Shown: piece after piece, positions 16,258 through 24,424 of the stretch
Layout of the letters: every line of letters starts with the position of its first letter
Position numbering within the stretch: position 1 is the first letter of the stretch
Origin: Bacillota bacterium
GTDB lineage: Bacteria > Bacillota_I > Bacilli_A > RFN20 > CAG-826
DNA length: 64,000 bases
Direction of reading: 5' to 3'
Assembly: GCA_023393065.1 (NCBI GenBank)
Contig: JAEWMX010000013.1
Location: 1-64,000 of the forward strand
The notes under the pieces: generated by a model
The model's input: only the letters and a program-made list of their open reading frames with translations
Told to the model about the DNA's origin: nothing
Databases searched by the model: none
Position numbers and translations under genes: made by a program

Positions 16258-17898
16258 CTAACTTATCATGTTTTCATAATCGGTTTTGTATCGGTTTAAG
16301 ACAGCATAAGCAATGATTAAAGCAACCGTTCCATCAATCCTTCTTAACTTTGAATTCAGCTTCGAAGGCTGGATGTTTCCGTTGATGTCGACCTTCGCTT
16401 GGGTGTTACTTAGGCACCACTTCAAAATCGGATTGTTGTTATAGATCACAAGTTTATTTTTCAGATCAGCTTCAAGTTGTTTCATCGGTTCTGAAAGGGA
16501 GTAAACGCCCTGTCTCACTTTTTCCATCGTGAAACCAGCGTCTTCCATCTCTTTAATCCAGTACTGTGAGTTCCACGGATCAAAGCCAATCCAAAGTGGT
16601 CTAATTTGATAAGTTTGAATCATCTTAACAAACCACTTGGTCACTAGTGTAAAATCATTTTGATTACCATCTGTAAGTGTGATGAATCCACGTTTATGCC
16701 AAATATCATAAGGAACACTATCTTCCGCTATGCGCTGCGCTAATACATCTGAGGGCATGAAAAATTGTGGAATCACATACTTCTTCCCATCTTTGATGAC
16801 TAAGAGAATTGCCACGGTTAAATCGGTGGTCGAAGATAAATCAACGCCGCCTATGGCATAGCTATCTTTCAGGAAATCAAGCTCAAATTTAGTCTCGTTA
16901 TTTAGATCAGCAAAGTTTAGCCATGATCCACTATCGAGTTGCTTCAAATTAAAATCTTTACAGAGCATCGTTACACGCGTCGAGAGGTCGTTTTTAGCTT
17001 TGTTCATAATGTCATCTAAGTAGGAGACAAGTTTTATTTTCCCAATGGAAGGATTGCTCTTTTGCCATGAAGTAGAATCTTCGAAGACCTCATCAATGCT
17101 GTCCTGCGTATAAAGCCAAGGGAGAATCCGGATATCATTGATTTCGCCCTTAATCATCTTGCGGCAGTAATCGAGTTTGCTATCAAGAAATCCATCTACT
17201 GTAGTGCCTTCAGTCGTGATAATGAAAATAAGCGGCTCTTTCTTAGTTGATTGACTTTGTTTAATCGCGTCATACACTTTTGAATCTGTCATTTCGTGCA
17301 CTTCGTCAATACATCCGACCTCGATGTTGTAACCATCTTTATTACGCGACTGCGCCGATAGTTTTTTAATCTTGTTTTTATTCTTAGGCGAGTAGATATA
17401 GAAGATATTTTTCTTTGATCGCTTCTCATTTCTAAGCGGCCGGCTTTGCTCACGCATGTTATTTATCTCTTCAAAAAGGATGGATGCTTGGTCGTTCGTG
17501 TTTGAGGCACAGACGATATCAACCCCTCCCGAGCTTAAGAAAAACTCCGCCAGGTCAATGCCTGCAATGAACGTTGTCTTGCCGTTTTTGCGCGCTACAA
17601 CGAGCAGAACTTCATTAAACCTACGCAAACCGGTGTCCGCCATTTTGAAGCCGTAGGAGGCCTCTAAAAACGCTTTTTCCCATAATTCTAGGATGAATGG
17701 TTGACCGTTAAAGGGGGATTTAGTGTGTTTACAAAACTTTTCAATAAAGTCAATTCGTAGTAGCCCTGGCTTTGTGTCATAGACATAGGCGGGATTGGCC
17801 ATATCTTCCTTCAAAGCATCGATGACACTTTTTAGTTCTTTGCCAACCCGGATCCTTCCACTTTCAATTTCATCAAGGTACTCAAGTAAATAACTCAT
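16258..17898 (-). CDS. terL: terminase large subunit
   Basis: 546 residues. The ATPase domain has Walker A in ARKNGKTT (about 102-109) and Walker B in CIDEV (Asp 198, Glu 199). The nuclease domain has the acidic residues in GGVDLSSTTDL (about 347) and GFDPWNSQYW (about 438), and a final Asp in RRIDGTVAL. It packages DNA into the head and cuts it. It overlaps the small upstream gene by 4 bases. It belongs to the HK97/phage_terminase_1 group, often paired with a P27-type small subunit and an HNH protein. Confidence 0.93.
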   Translation of the reverse strand: MSYLLEYLDEIESGRIRVGKELKSVIDALKEDMANPAYVYDTKPGLLRIDFIEKFCKHTKSPFNGQPFILELWEKAFLEASYGFKMADTGLRRFNEVLLVVARKNGKTTFIAGIDLAEFFLSSGGVDIVCASNTNDQASILFEEINNMREQSRPLRNEKRSKKNIFYIYSPKNKNKIKKLSAQSRNKDGYNIEVGCIDEVHEMTDSKVYDAIKQSQSTKKEPLIFIITTEGTTVDGFLDSKLDYCRKMIKGEINDIRILPWLYTQDSIDEVFEDSTSWQKSNPSIGKIKLVSYLDDIMNKAKNDLSTRVTMLCKDFNLKQLDSGSWLNFADLNNETKFELDFLKDSYAIGGVDLSSTTDLTVAILLVIKDGKKYVIPQFFMPSDVLAQRIAEDSVPYDIWHKRGFITLTDGNQNDFTLVTKWFVKMIQTYQIRPLWIGFDPWNSQYWIKEMEDAGFTMEKVRQGVYSLSEPMKQLEADLKNKLVIYNNNPILKWCLSNTQAKVDINGNIQPSKLNSKLRRIDGTVALIIAYAVLNRYKTDYENMIS

Positions 17899-18119
17899 TC
17901 TTCAATGGGCGCGCTTTCTTCTTGGGGATATAACCTGGGCGCATTGGCCTTAGGAAGGGCATCGTCAGTGGGTTCATCAATATCGTGGTAATGAATCTCG
18001 CTATCTTTTTTCCCTAGAATGAGCCAGGGGCCAATAATAAGACCATCCGTCACACTTTGAAGGACCTTACCTACTTCTGCATATAGAATGCGTCGTCCGT
18101 TTTCTTCTTTTATTTCCAT
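17895..18119 (-). CDS. small acidic protein, function unknown
   Basis: 74 residues with an acidic, proline-containing C-terminus (PKANAPRLYPQEESAPIEE) and no recognised domain. It stands between the LRR protein gene and the large terminase with a 4-base overlap to the latter, so it is co-translated with packaging genes. The function is unknown. Confidence 0.5.
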   Translation of the reverse strand: MEIKEENGRRILYAEVGKVLQSVTDGLIIGPWLILGKKDSEIHYHDIDEPTDDALPKANAPRLYPQEESAPIEE

Positions 18120-18130
18120 AAGGGTTCCTC

Positions 18131-19255
18131 CTACGCTAATGACCAGTTTTTATTAAGCGCGATATTAAGTTCTTCTTGTGTGCACTTAGCAAGGTTAGCG
18201 GCACCCAAAGTGAGCACCTTTGCCCCTGCACCGCCTAGATCCTTCAATGATTGAAACATCAAGACGATGGATTCTTTTGTTAGGTTTGTGACGTTTGAAA
18301 AGTTAGATGAAACATTGAAACTCGTTTGTAGTGTGATTTTATTAAGTAAAGGGCAATCTTGAATAGCGTTTGCCGGAATCGCTGAGGTCACTGTGTTAGG
18401 AATCCAGACTTCGTTTAATACCGGACAACTTTTAATAACAGATGTTCCGCCCGAGAGGGTTTGCAGCCGATCGGGAAGGTATAATTTCGTGAGGTTAGGA
18501 ATGTTCCAAAAAGCATAGCTGCCTAAAGTCCGTAGGTTCGATAAAGCTTCAAAGCGGACGATGCCACATCCGCAACTGCCGAGATTATATTTTCCCCATG
18601 CATCAATTGACTTTGGAAAGGTGATATCGCCAAGATTCGCAATTCGGTAGATCGCGTAATCTTCGAGTGTTCTAAGCTGCGATCCTTCTTCAAAAATAAT
18701 CCCGTTACAACCCGAATCATATAAGATACGGTCTTTAATGGTGATGATGCTCGAAGGAATAATTAACTTAAATGCCTGCGCATAGTTTGATAAGAAATAG
18801 CTACTAATAAATGACGCGGTGTTTGGAATTTGAAACTCATCAAAAGTTCCCTCAACTAACTCACGCAGAAGATTTTGTTCTTCTGTGGTCGAGTTGTTTC
18901 CTAAATTACCACGCGCAACATTCGCAATTAAAGGTTCGCTTGCATAGATGTAGTTTGCGGTAATGACACTACTTGCATTGGCGGGTTCATCACAGCAGAT
19001 AAAGGATATCTCCCACCTTCCTTCCCAGGCAGTGACGGCTTTGGGAATTTCAAAGGTGTTGTCATGAACGCGATATAGATAGTTGGTGTTTTGATGCGTG
19101 AATTTTAAGTAGTGATATTCGCTATCAACCTCTGGATCAACGGTGAAGTTTAACTTAACCCGCTTACTCTCTTTGAAAACGGAAATCGTTAGAGGAAACT
19201 CGCTTGTAATCAGCTTTCCTGTTTTATCAACGTTGATATTTATTTCATATGCCAT
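18131..19255 (-). CDS. BppU-like N-terminus fused to BspA-type leucine-rich repeats
   Basis: 374 residues. The first 100 are beta-rich (DKTGKLITSEFPLTISVF, KFTHQNTNYLYRV), resembling the N-terminal domain of phage baseplate or receptor proteins. From about 150 to 345 there are five to six repeats of the BspA/LRR_5 kind, such as LRTLEDYAIYRI, LRTLGSYAFWNI and LPDRLQTLSGG. LRR proteins of this class bind other proteins, often on cell surfaces. Its position between small and large terminase is unusual for a tail or receptor protein. No signal peptide. Confidence 0.65.
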   Translation of the reverse strand: MAYEININVDKTGKLITSEFPLTISVFKESKRVKLNFTVDPEVDSEYHYLKFTHQNTNYLYRVHDNTFEIPKAVTAWEGRWEISFICCDEPANASSVITANYIYASEPLIANVARGNLGNNSTTEEQNLLRELVEGTFDEFQIPNTASFISSYFLSNYAQAFKLIIPSSIITIKDRILYDSGCNGIIFEEGSQLRTLEDYAIYRIANLGDITFPKSIDAWGKYNLGSCGCGIVRFEALSNLRTLGSYAFWNIPNLTKLYLPDRLQTLSGGTSVIKSCPVLNEVWIPNTVTSAIPANAIQDCPLLNKITLQTSFNVSSNFSNVTNLTKESIVLMFQSLKDLGGAGAKVLTLGAANLAKCTQEELNIALNKNWSLA

Positions 19256-19264
19256 AGTGCCTCC

Positions 19265-19597
19265 TTACAAATTCGCGTTCCTCAAGAACTCATCAAATTC
19301 GTCGTCGTTATCGATTGTATTTCTACCCATCACAATGCTGAGTGTCTTAATAATTCCTTGATATACCGTCAAGGTTTTAAGGTATGTTTTGTAGTTAACG
19401 GATTCACGAGAGTTACCTTTATTTGAGAACTGAATAGCCCCATGTTTTTTTAGTGAAACCTCTAGTTCGTCTAATTGAACTTTAAGAAAAGCTGCCTTCA
19501 TCAGCAGCTCATTAATTAACTTTGTTTTGTTCTCGTCTACGTCTTTGAATAAATCTAACAACCGAGCGTATTCTATTTGTACATTTTCATAATTCAT
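19265..19597 (-). CDS. probable small terminase subunit (P27-like)
   Basis: 110 residues, helical, with an N-terminal helix bundle and the final YKTYLKTLTVYQGIIKTLSIV stretch shortened here as its last 40 residues, a layout common in P27-type small terminase proteins. It would recognise the packaging site. It is separated from the large terminase by the LRR gene and a short acidic gene. A second candidate small terminase is at 23108-23605. Confidence 0.5.
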   Translation of the reverse strand: MNYENVQIEYARLLDLFKDVDENKTKLINELLMKAAFLKVQLDELEVSLKKHGAIQFSNKGNSRESVNYKTYLKTLTVYQGIIKTLSIVMGRNTIDNDDEFDEFLRNANL

Positions 19598-19612
19598 CTG
19601 CTTCCTCCAATA

Positions 19613-19642
19613 AAAAAACCAGGCCGTTTCCGGAATCCTGGA
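19613..19642 (-). terminator. terminator-like hairpin before the small terminase gene
   Basis: On the minus strand CCAGG pairs with CCTGG (inner CCG/CGG) and seven T residues follow. GGAGG for the next gene lies just beyond. Inside a late operon it may be bypassed by antitermination. Confidence 0.5.
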
Positions 19643-19705
19643 TTTTTGAAATTTTAGCCTCCCACATTTGTGAGGTCGGGGCTGCGGTACTAGAACAATA
19701 ATATG

Positions 19706-19936
19706 CTATCTTTTAACGGGGGGCTTAATCTCGATGAATAGTTTAATTCTGTCGAGTTCAACCTCAGGAATTCCCTTTTTAACAAGCTGCTTATAAATCG
19801 AACGTGCCTTTCGAGGTGGAACGTTATACTCCTCTTCAATTAGATATTCATTAATCTCGTCAGCTTTTAGTTGTTGAGTTTTGTTAGGATCATTCCAAAT
19901 TTCTAAACAATGTGTGATAGTTTCTTTTCGTGACAT
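19706..19936 (-). CDS. small phage protein, function unknown
   Basis: 76 residues, basic and helical, starting MSRKETITHCLEIWNDPNK, with a predicted HTH-like middle (PPRKARSIYKQLVKKG). It lies between the HNH gene and the small terminase. It may be a DNA-binding packaging accessory, but no family was recognised. Confidence 0.5.
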   Translation of the reverse strand: MSRKETITHCLEIWNDPNKTQQLKADEINEYLIEEEYNVPPRKARSIYKQLVKKGIPEVELDRIKLFIEIKPPVKR

Positions 19937-19959
19937 GAATATACCTCTTTGGTCCTATT

Positions 19960-20262
19960 TTAACACTCTTGATGAGTCAAATTTCCGTCCCCATCGAAAT
20001 TTTGTTTGTTCTTATTGAACCGCTTATGCTCTTTGTTATGGCAGTCTTTGCATAGCAGTATTAGATTGTCTTGATTTAAAGTTACATTAAGATCATTAAC
20101 ATTACTCGGTGAGACATGGACAATATGGTGAACTTCTTCTCCAACTCCGCCACATTTCTCGCACCTTCCGTTCGCACTCGTTATCTTGATTAAACGCGCC
20201 TGTTGCCAAGCAGAACTTCGATAAAAGCGGTTAATGGCAGCACAAGTACTAATCATGGACAA
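19960..20262 (-). CDS. HNH endonuclease
   Basis: About 100 residues: CEKCG, then EVHHIVHVSP, NLILLCKDC and HNKEHKR, a complete HNH fold with two zinc-binding CxxC pairs. Phage HNH proteins next to terminase genes take part in DNA cutting for packaging at cos ends. The start is TTG 20262 (AGGAG six bases upstream) or ATG 20256. It overlaps the end of metK. Confidence 0.85.
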   Translation of the reverse strand: MSMISTCAAINRFYRSSAWQQARLIKITSANGRCEKCGGVGEEVHHIVHVSPSNVNDLNVTLNQDNLILLCKDCHNKEHKRFNKNKQNFDGDGNLTHQEC

Positions 20263-21370
20263 GCTTTGCTCCTGCCGACAACACTTGAGAAAGTCTGCTT
20301 AGCTTTTCCCATGGAAGCTTTAAATCATCTCGACCAACATGACCATATTTAGCGAGTTCATAATACTTAACAGATCCGAGACTCAACTCTTCTCTTATAC
20401 TTCTCGGGCTAAAATTAAACACATTCTTAACTAACTTTAATAGCTCTTCTTCGTTTACATCTGATGTACCAAAGGTATCTACCGTTAGAGAAATAGGATT
20501 AGCGATTCCAATAGCGTACGACACTCCTACTTCACATCTATTTGCGAGCCCTGAGGCAACGATATGTTTCGCCACAAACCGACAATAGTATGCGGCAGAG
20601 CGGTCGACTTTGCTTGGATCTTTACCCGAGAAAGCACCACCGCCATGACGACCAACGCCACCATAGGTGTCACAGATAATCTTACGTCCGGTTAAACCTG
20701 AATCAGCATAAGGACCACCAATAACGAATTCTCCGGTTGGATTAATAAGAATGGAGGTTCTATCACTTATATACTCTGGTGGAATCACATCTTTGATGAC
20801 TCTTTTTATAATCGGTTCAAAGACACTCCGATCAACCCCTGGTTTTGTTTGGGCAGATACAACAACGGTTGTCACATGAGATGGAACGCTATCTACATAA
20901 GCGACGCTGACTTGGCATTTACCGTCAGGACCGAAGACTGAACTGTGAAGGTTCTTTGTAATGCGATCCATTTCGATGGCAATATTCCTTGATAGTTCAA
21001 TGCTTAGTGGCATCAGTGTGGACGTGTCATTAGAGGCATAGCCAAACATGATCCCCTGATCACCCGCGCCATCTTTATCAACACCAAGCGCAATGTCTGG
21101 TGATTGTTTGGAGATTAACTCTAATACTTGGAAATGCTCATGGTAGCCGATATCGTTCAAAACGGATTTAGCAATCTTTGCCGGTTCAATCTTCGCTGTA
21201 GTCGTCAGTTCTCCACCAATGACTAAGCAGTTATCTTTGATAAAACACTCAATTGCGACACGACTTTCTTTATCTACTTCTAAGCAGGCATCGAGAATGG
21301 CATCGCTAATTTGATCACAGACTTTATCAGGATGACCACGAAAAACAGATTCACTAGTTACAATTTTCAT
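20249..21370 (-). CDS. metK: S-adenosylmethionine synthetase, phage-encoded
   Basis: 373 residues, full length. It has GHPDK (13-17), the GAGDQG loop (about 101), and GGGAFSGKD (about 243), all conserved ATP/methionine-binding motifs. It makes SAM from methionine and ATP. Its neighbours are a SAM-dependent DNA methyltransferase and type I HsdM, so it may secure SAM for phage DNA modification. No SAM riboswitch fits in the short upstream space. Confidence 0.93.
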   Translation of the reverse strand: MKIVTSESVFRGHPDKVCDQISDAILDACLEVDKESRVAIECFIKDNCLVIGGELTTTAKIEPAKIAKSVLNDIGYHEHFQVLELISKQSPDIALGVDKDGAGDQGIMFGYASNDTSTLMPLSIELSRNIAIEMDRITKNLHSSVFGPDGKCQVSVAYVDSVPSHVTTVVVSAQTKPGVDRSVFEPIIKRVIKDVIPPEYISDRTSILINPTGEFVIGGPYADSGLTGRKIICDTYGGVGRHGGGAFSGKDPSKVDRSAAYYCRFVAKHIVASGLANRCEVGVSYAIGIANPISLTVDTFGTSDVNEEELLKLVKNVFNFSPRSIREELSLGSVKYYELAKYGHVGRDDLKLPWEKLSRLSQVLSAGAKLVHD

Positions 21371-21400
21371 TACGAACTCCTTATTAAGAAAAAAAGGCCC

Positions 21401-21553
21401 TTAAGCCTTCTTGTTTAGTCTTTTAATGCGCTCGGGAATGACATACTTTAAATTGCATTCATCGCAGCACTTTTCGCCCTTCAACGGGCTTGGATTATTG
21501 CCATAACCAACAATTGTTTTGTGGCAGATACAACATTTTTCATTTTTGCTCAT
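21401..21553 (-). CDS. short zinc-ribbon protein
   Basis: 50 residues starting MSKNEKCCICHKTIVGYGNN and ending RIKRLNKKA. CCIC and CCDEC give a zinc ribbon. AGAGGT precedes the ATG. It overlaps the upstream gene by 14 bases and ends 31 bases before metK. Small proteins like this are common near metK and methyltransferase genes in Firmicute phages; the function is unknown. Confidence 0.65.
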   Translation of the reverse strand: MSKNEKCCICHKTIVGYGNNPSPLKGEKCCDECNLKYVIPERIKRLNKKA

Positions 21554-21785
21554 TTTTAATTACCTCTTTAATATTCCGTTCTGGAATGATGGCAACCATG
21601 CGCTCATGGGCTAGAAACTCAACCAGCGTGCTCGTCATGTCCCCGCCCGTAATGATGATGGCGTACCAAGTTCCCTCTAAATAGGATCCATCTTCGTAAA
21701 CTTTATCAATGGTTCCTATCACGTCATAAAACTTCTTTTGATTCTTTAATTTAGCCTTAACAACTGCTCCTTGAGTGACTTTCAT
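21540..21785 (-). CDS. phage protein, function unknown
   Basis: 81 residues from ATG 21785, five bases after GGAGG. A beta-rich domain (VVKAKLKNQKKFYDVIGTID, ITGGDM) suggests a small SH3-like fold. It lies between the methyltransferase and the zinc-ribbon gene. No function is assigned. Confidence 0.5.
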   Translation of the reverse strand: MKVTQGAVVKAKLKNQKKFYDVIGTIDKVYEDGSYLEGTWYAIIITGGDMTSTLVEFLAHERMVAIIPERNIKEVIKNEQK

Positions 21786-21894
21786 GCTAACCTCCATAAT
21801 GATGATTCATCATGTGTATGTTCGCGTAATAAACAACATATAGCAACGACAAAATCGATATATTTTGCTAGGTGTCGTTTTTTGCTTTTATTGA

Positions 21895-23136
21895 TTAATC
21901 TAAGAGCTTTTCACTTTGCTCGACGATATAATCCGGAATCGTTGAAAGCGGGATTTTCACACCATCGCGAATGAGAAAACAGCCATCAATACTATTCTTT
22001 AATCGACTATATCTTTTAACAATGACATCCACGTAACGTTCATCGAGTTCCATCACTAGTGCTTTGCGTTTAAGTTCCTCACAGGCAATTAACGTCGTGC
22101 CACTGCCACCGAATAGATCGAGAACTGTTTCACCTTTTCGGCTTGAGTTATTAATCGCTCGGGCAACTAGTGGGATTGGTTTCATGGTTGGATGCAGGTC
22201 ATTTGTCTTCGGTTTGTTATATTCCCAGACAGTATCTTGTGTGCGGTCTTCGGCAAAGTAATGAGTCTCGCCCTCTTTCCATCCATAAAGGATTGGTTCA
22301 TGCCGCCAATGATAATCTTGTCTCCCAAGCACGAGTGAGTTTTTAACCCAAACTAGACACTCAGACAGTTTTAATCCAGCACCTTTAAAAGCTGTTCTAA
22401 AGTTCAAACCTTCGGTGTCAGCGTGGCAGCAATATACGACACCGCCCGGTTTTAAATGCTCGGCCATATTAGTGAACGCTTTTGACAAAAAAGTCAGGAA
22501 ATCTCCATCTTTTTGCTTATCGTTTTGAATTTTCATCCCAGTCGAGCCTTCGTAATCTACGTTATATGGCGGATCGGTAAAAATCATATCGACCACTTTT
22601 CGATTCACTAAAGCCTTAACGATCTCGGGATCGGTGGAATCTCCGCACATCACGCGATGTTCATTTAATTCAAAGATGTCACCTTTTTGTGAATATGGAT
22701 GATCGGTTAATACTTCACTTTCATCAAAGTCATCATCTTCAGGATCATCACCTAACTTCTTCTGTAATTCCTCAAAACCAAATAGGTCGAGATCTAATTC
22801 AATATTGTCAAACTCAATCTTTAATTTATCGAGGTCCCAGTCGGCAAGTTCCGAAGCACGATTATCCGCTAAACGAAATGCACGAATTTTATCTTCACTT
22901 AAGTCATCAGCGATAATGCAAGGAACGTCAGTAATGCCTAACTTCTTACAAGCCTTGATTCGTGTGTGTCCAGCAATAATGACATTATCTTTTGTGATAA
23001 TCACCGGGACTTTAAAACCGAATTCCTTGATTGAATTAGCGACAGCTTCGACAGCTTGATCATTTTTTCTTGGGTTGTTTTCATAAACCTTTAGTTCATC
23101 AATATTTTTAATCACTATCTTCAGTTCTTTCGCCAT
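21895..23136 (-). CDS. DNA methyltransferase with ParB-like N-terminal domain
   Basis: 413 residues. The ParB/Srx-type N-terminus has NNPRKNDQAVEAVANSI and IIAGHTRIKACKKLG (residues about 20-65). The methyltransferase half has DPPYNV near 191 and LFGGSGTT near 340, the class-beta order of catalytic and SAM motifs. It likely methylates adenine or N4-cytosine, protecting phage DNA or controlling expression. Common in siphoviruses of Firmicutes. It overlaps the small terminase-like gene by 29 bases. Confidence 0.92.
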   Translation of the reverse strand: MAKELKIVIKNIDELKVYENNPRKNDQAVEAVANSIKEFGFKVPVIITKDNVIIAGHTRIKACKKLGITDVPCIIADDLSEDKIRAFRLADNRASELADWDLDKLKIEFDNIELDLDLFGFEELQKKLGDDPEDDDFDESEVLTDHPYSQKGDIFELNEHRVMCGDSTDPEIVKALVNRKVVDMIFTDPPYNVDYEGSTGMKIQNDKQKDGDFLTFLSKAFTNMAEHLKPGGVVYCCHADTEGLNFRTAFKGAGLKLSECLVWVKNSLVLGRQDYHWRHEPILYGWKEGETHYFAEDRTQDTVWEYNKPKTNDLHPTMKPIPLVARAINNSSRKGETVLDLFGGSGTTLIACEELKRKALVMELDERYVDVIVKRYSRLKNSIDGCFLIRDGVKIPLSTIPDYIVEQSEKLLD

Positions 23137-23605
23137 TAGCCCATTCCTCCTGACTTTCTTTCATCTTCTGCTCGGCAAGTTTGAGCTCTTCGCTTCGATC
23201 ACTAAACTCACGACCAAAATGTCTCGATAATAAGTAAACAAGTGCCTTATAGTCTGGTGGAACTTGCTTTGTTACCTTCGTCACTTTACGTCTTGGTGGA
23301 CTTCCTCGTCCTTTATCTTCGACGATTTGCTCTTCGTCAACAGTCTCAAAGCCAACAGCACGCTTATACATCGCGCCCATGAGGTCCATTTTTAAGTTGA
23401 CTCTCGCTGACTCCATGACCTGTCCGATTTCCGGATGTCTCTTCTTCAACCTAGAAAATGTGGCTTCATCGATACTGAGGCGTTCGCACATTTCTCGCTG
23501 TGTCACTAACTTCTTAGAACACTCGGCGATAAAAGCTTGAATCTCTGGCCACTTCCCTGAGTCTAACCACAGTTCATAGGTATCTCGTTTGGGGATTTTT
23601 CCCAT
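23108..23605 (-). CDS. small terminase-like HTH protein
   Basis: 165 residues from ATG 23605, eight bases after GGAGG. An N-terminal HTH (SIDEATFSRLKKRHPEI) is followed by VGFETVDEEQIVE and KQVPPDYKALVYLLSRHFGR. The latter resembles the phage small-terminase C-region (Pro-Asp then a helix rich in Leu and Arg). It could be the genuine packaging-site binding subunit or a regulator. It precedes the methyltransferase rather than the large terminase, which is unusual. Confidence 0.6.
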   Translation of the reverse strand: MGKIPKRDTYELWLDSGKWPEIQAFIAECSKKLVTQREMCERLSIDEATFSRLKKRHPEIGQVMESARVNLKMDLMGAMYKRAVGFETVDEEQIVEDKGRGSPPRRKVTKVTKQVPPDYKALVYLLSRHFGREFSDRSEELKLAEQKMKESQEEWANGERTEDSD

Positions 23606-23630
23606 GTCGATTACCTCCAAATTGTGTAAT

Positions 23631-23664
23631 AAAAAAGCCAACGCTTATTTGTCCTGCGCCGGCT
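23631..23664 (-). terminator. terminator between late regulator and small terminase-like gene
   Basis: On the minus strand AGCCGGCGC pairs with GCGTTGGCT (two wobbles) around an 11-base loop and runs into six T residues. It lies 26 bases before the next start codon and could be an antitermination control point. Confidence 0.65.
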
Positions 23665-23710
23665 GTGTTTATGTACTTCTCTACACTTATAGCTTATGTG
23701 AATAACTCGC

Positions 23711-23746
23711 TATACGGAAGGTATACTTTACTATACTTTGCTATAC
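23711..23746. repeat. four phased TATAC repeats
   Basis: TATAC occurs at 23711, 23722, 23732 and 23742, spaced 11, 10 and 10 bases, so all face the same side of the helix. They overlap the end of the DUF1492-like gene and precede the terminator. They look like operators, perhaps for that regulator. Confidence 0.5.
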
Positions 23747-24159
23747 TCTTTTGGAACTTTTACGAGTTTCAAGGCTCTCTGGTGTAGTTTATAGAGATAC
23801 ACCTGACTGTATGCAAGATCGATGGCGATATCCTCCCAGTTTCGGCAGTTGATATAGCGCTCACGAAGGATGATTTCAAGCTTTGCATCTCCTATTTCAG
23901 CGATCGTTTTAGCAATTTCACGCTTCAATGCCATCAACTTATCGATTTCGGCATGAATCATTTTCTCAAGTTCCATAATTTTATCGATGTAGCGTATGAA
24001 CGGCGCTTCTAGACTTGGCTGCTGTTTGATCTTATTAGGTCCATAACTCGGACCACTTGGACCAAGCGCAATTGTGTTGATATATTCAAGTTCATTTTCA
24101 AATGACTTAATGCGATTATTAAGAAGTCTAGCCTGACTTAAGTACTTTTTTGCATCCAT
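23731..24159 (-). CDS. DUF1492-like late transcription regulator
   Basis: 142 residues. A long N-terminal coiled coil precedes a sigma-region-4-like HTH (RERYINCRNWEDIAIDL, then YLYKLHQRAL) near 105-135. This is the layout of the DUF1492/ArpU/RinA-like group that activates phage late genes. It follows the helicase block and precedes the terminase-side genes, exactly where such a switch sits. Confidence 0.72.
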   Translation of the reverse strand: MDAKKYLSQARLLNNRIKSFENELEYINTIALGPSGPSYGPNKIKQQPSLEAPFIRYIDKIMELEKMIHAEIDKLMALKREIAKTIAEIGDAKLEIILRERYINCRNWEDIAIDLAYSQVYLYKLHQRALKLVKVPKEYSKV

Positions 24160-24424
24160 TGCATTTACGCTCCTCTCTTAATGTGATTAGTAATGTCGCT
24201 GGATTGATCGAAGTTAAGACTCCGAAGTATGGCGACTGGATGAACGATTCTATTTCTTCTATTTCCTGGTTATATTTAGCCCGTATCTTTTCATATTTAG
24301 ATCGGTTCGTTAATCGAAGTAACGCACCACGAGTTTCAAGTTGAGTTAGACCTTCACAGGCTTTGCGATAATCGAACACAGCGCACTTTACGATGTTAGC
24401 GGCTAATTTATCAAAGCACGTCAT
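24128..24424 (-). CDS. phage protein, function unknown
   Basis: 98 residues, helical, with a C-terminal EERKCNGCKKV cysteine pair. It overlaps the SNF2 gene by 4 bases and the late regulator by 32, so it is firmly in the early operon. No domain was recognised; proteins of this size commonly occupy this slot between SNF2 helicases and DUF1492 regulators. Confidence 0.5.
   Translation of the reverse strand: MTCFDKLAANIVKCAVFDYRKACEGLTQLETRGALLRLTNRSKYEKIRAKYNQEIEEIESFIQSPYFGVLTSINPATLLITLREERKCNGCKKVLKSG

Noticed and set aside
21371..21540. SAM riboswitch before the phage metK
   Set aside because: The space is occupied by a small coding gene and shows no SAM-I-like conserved core.
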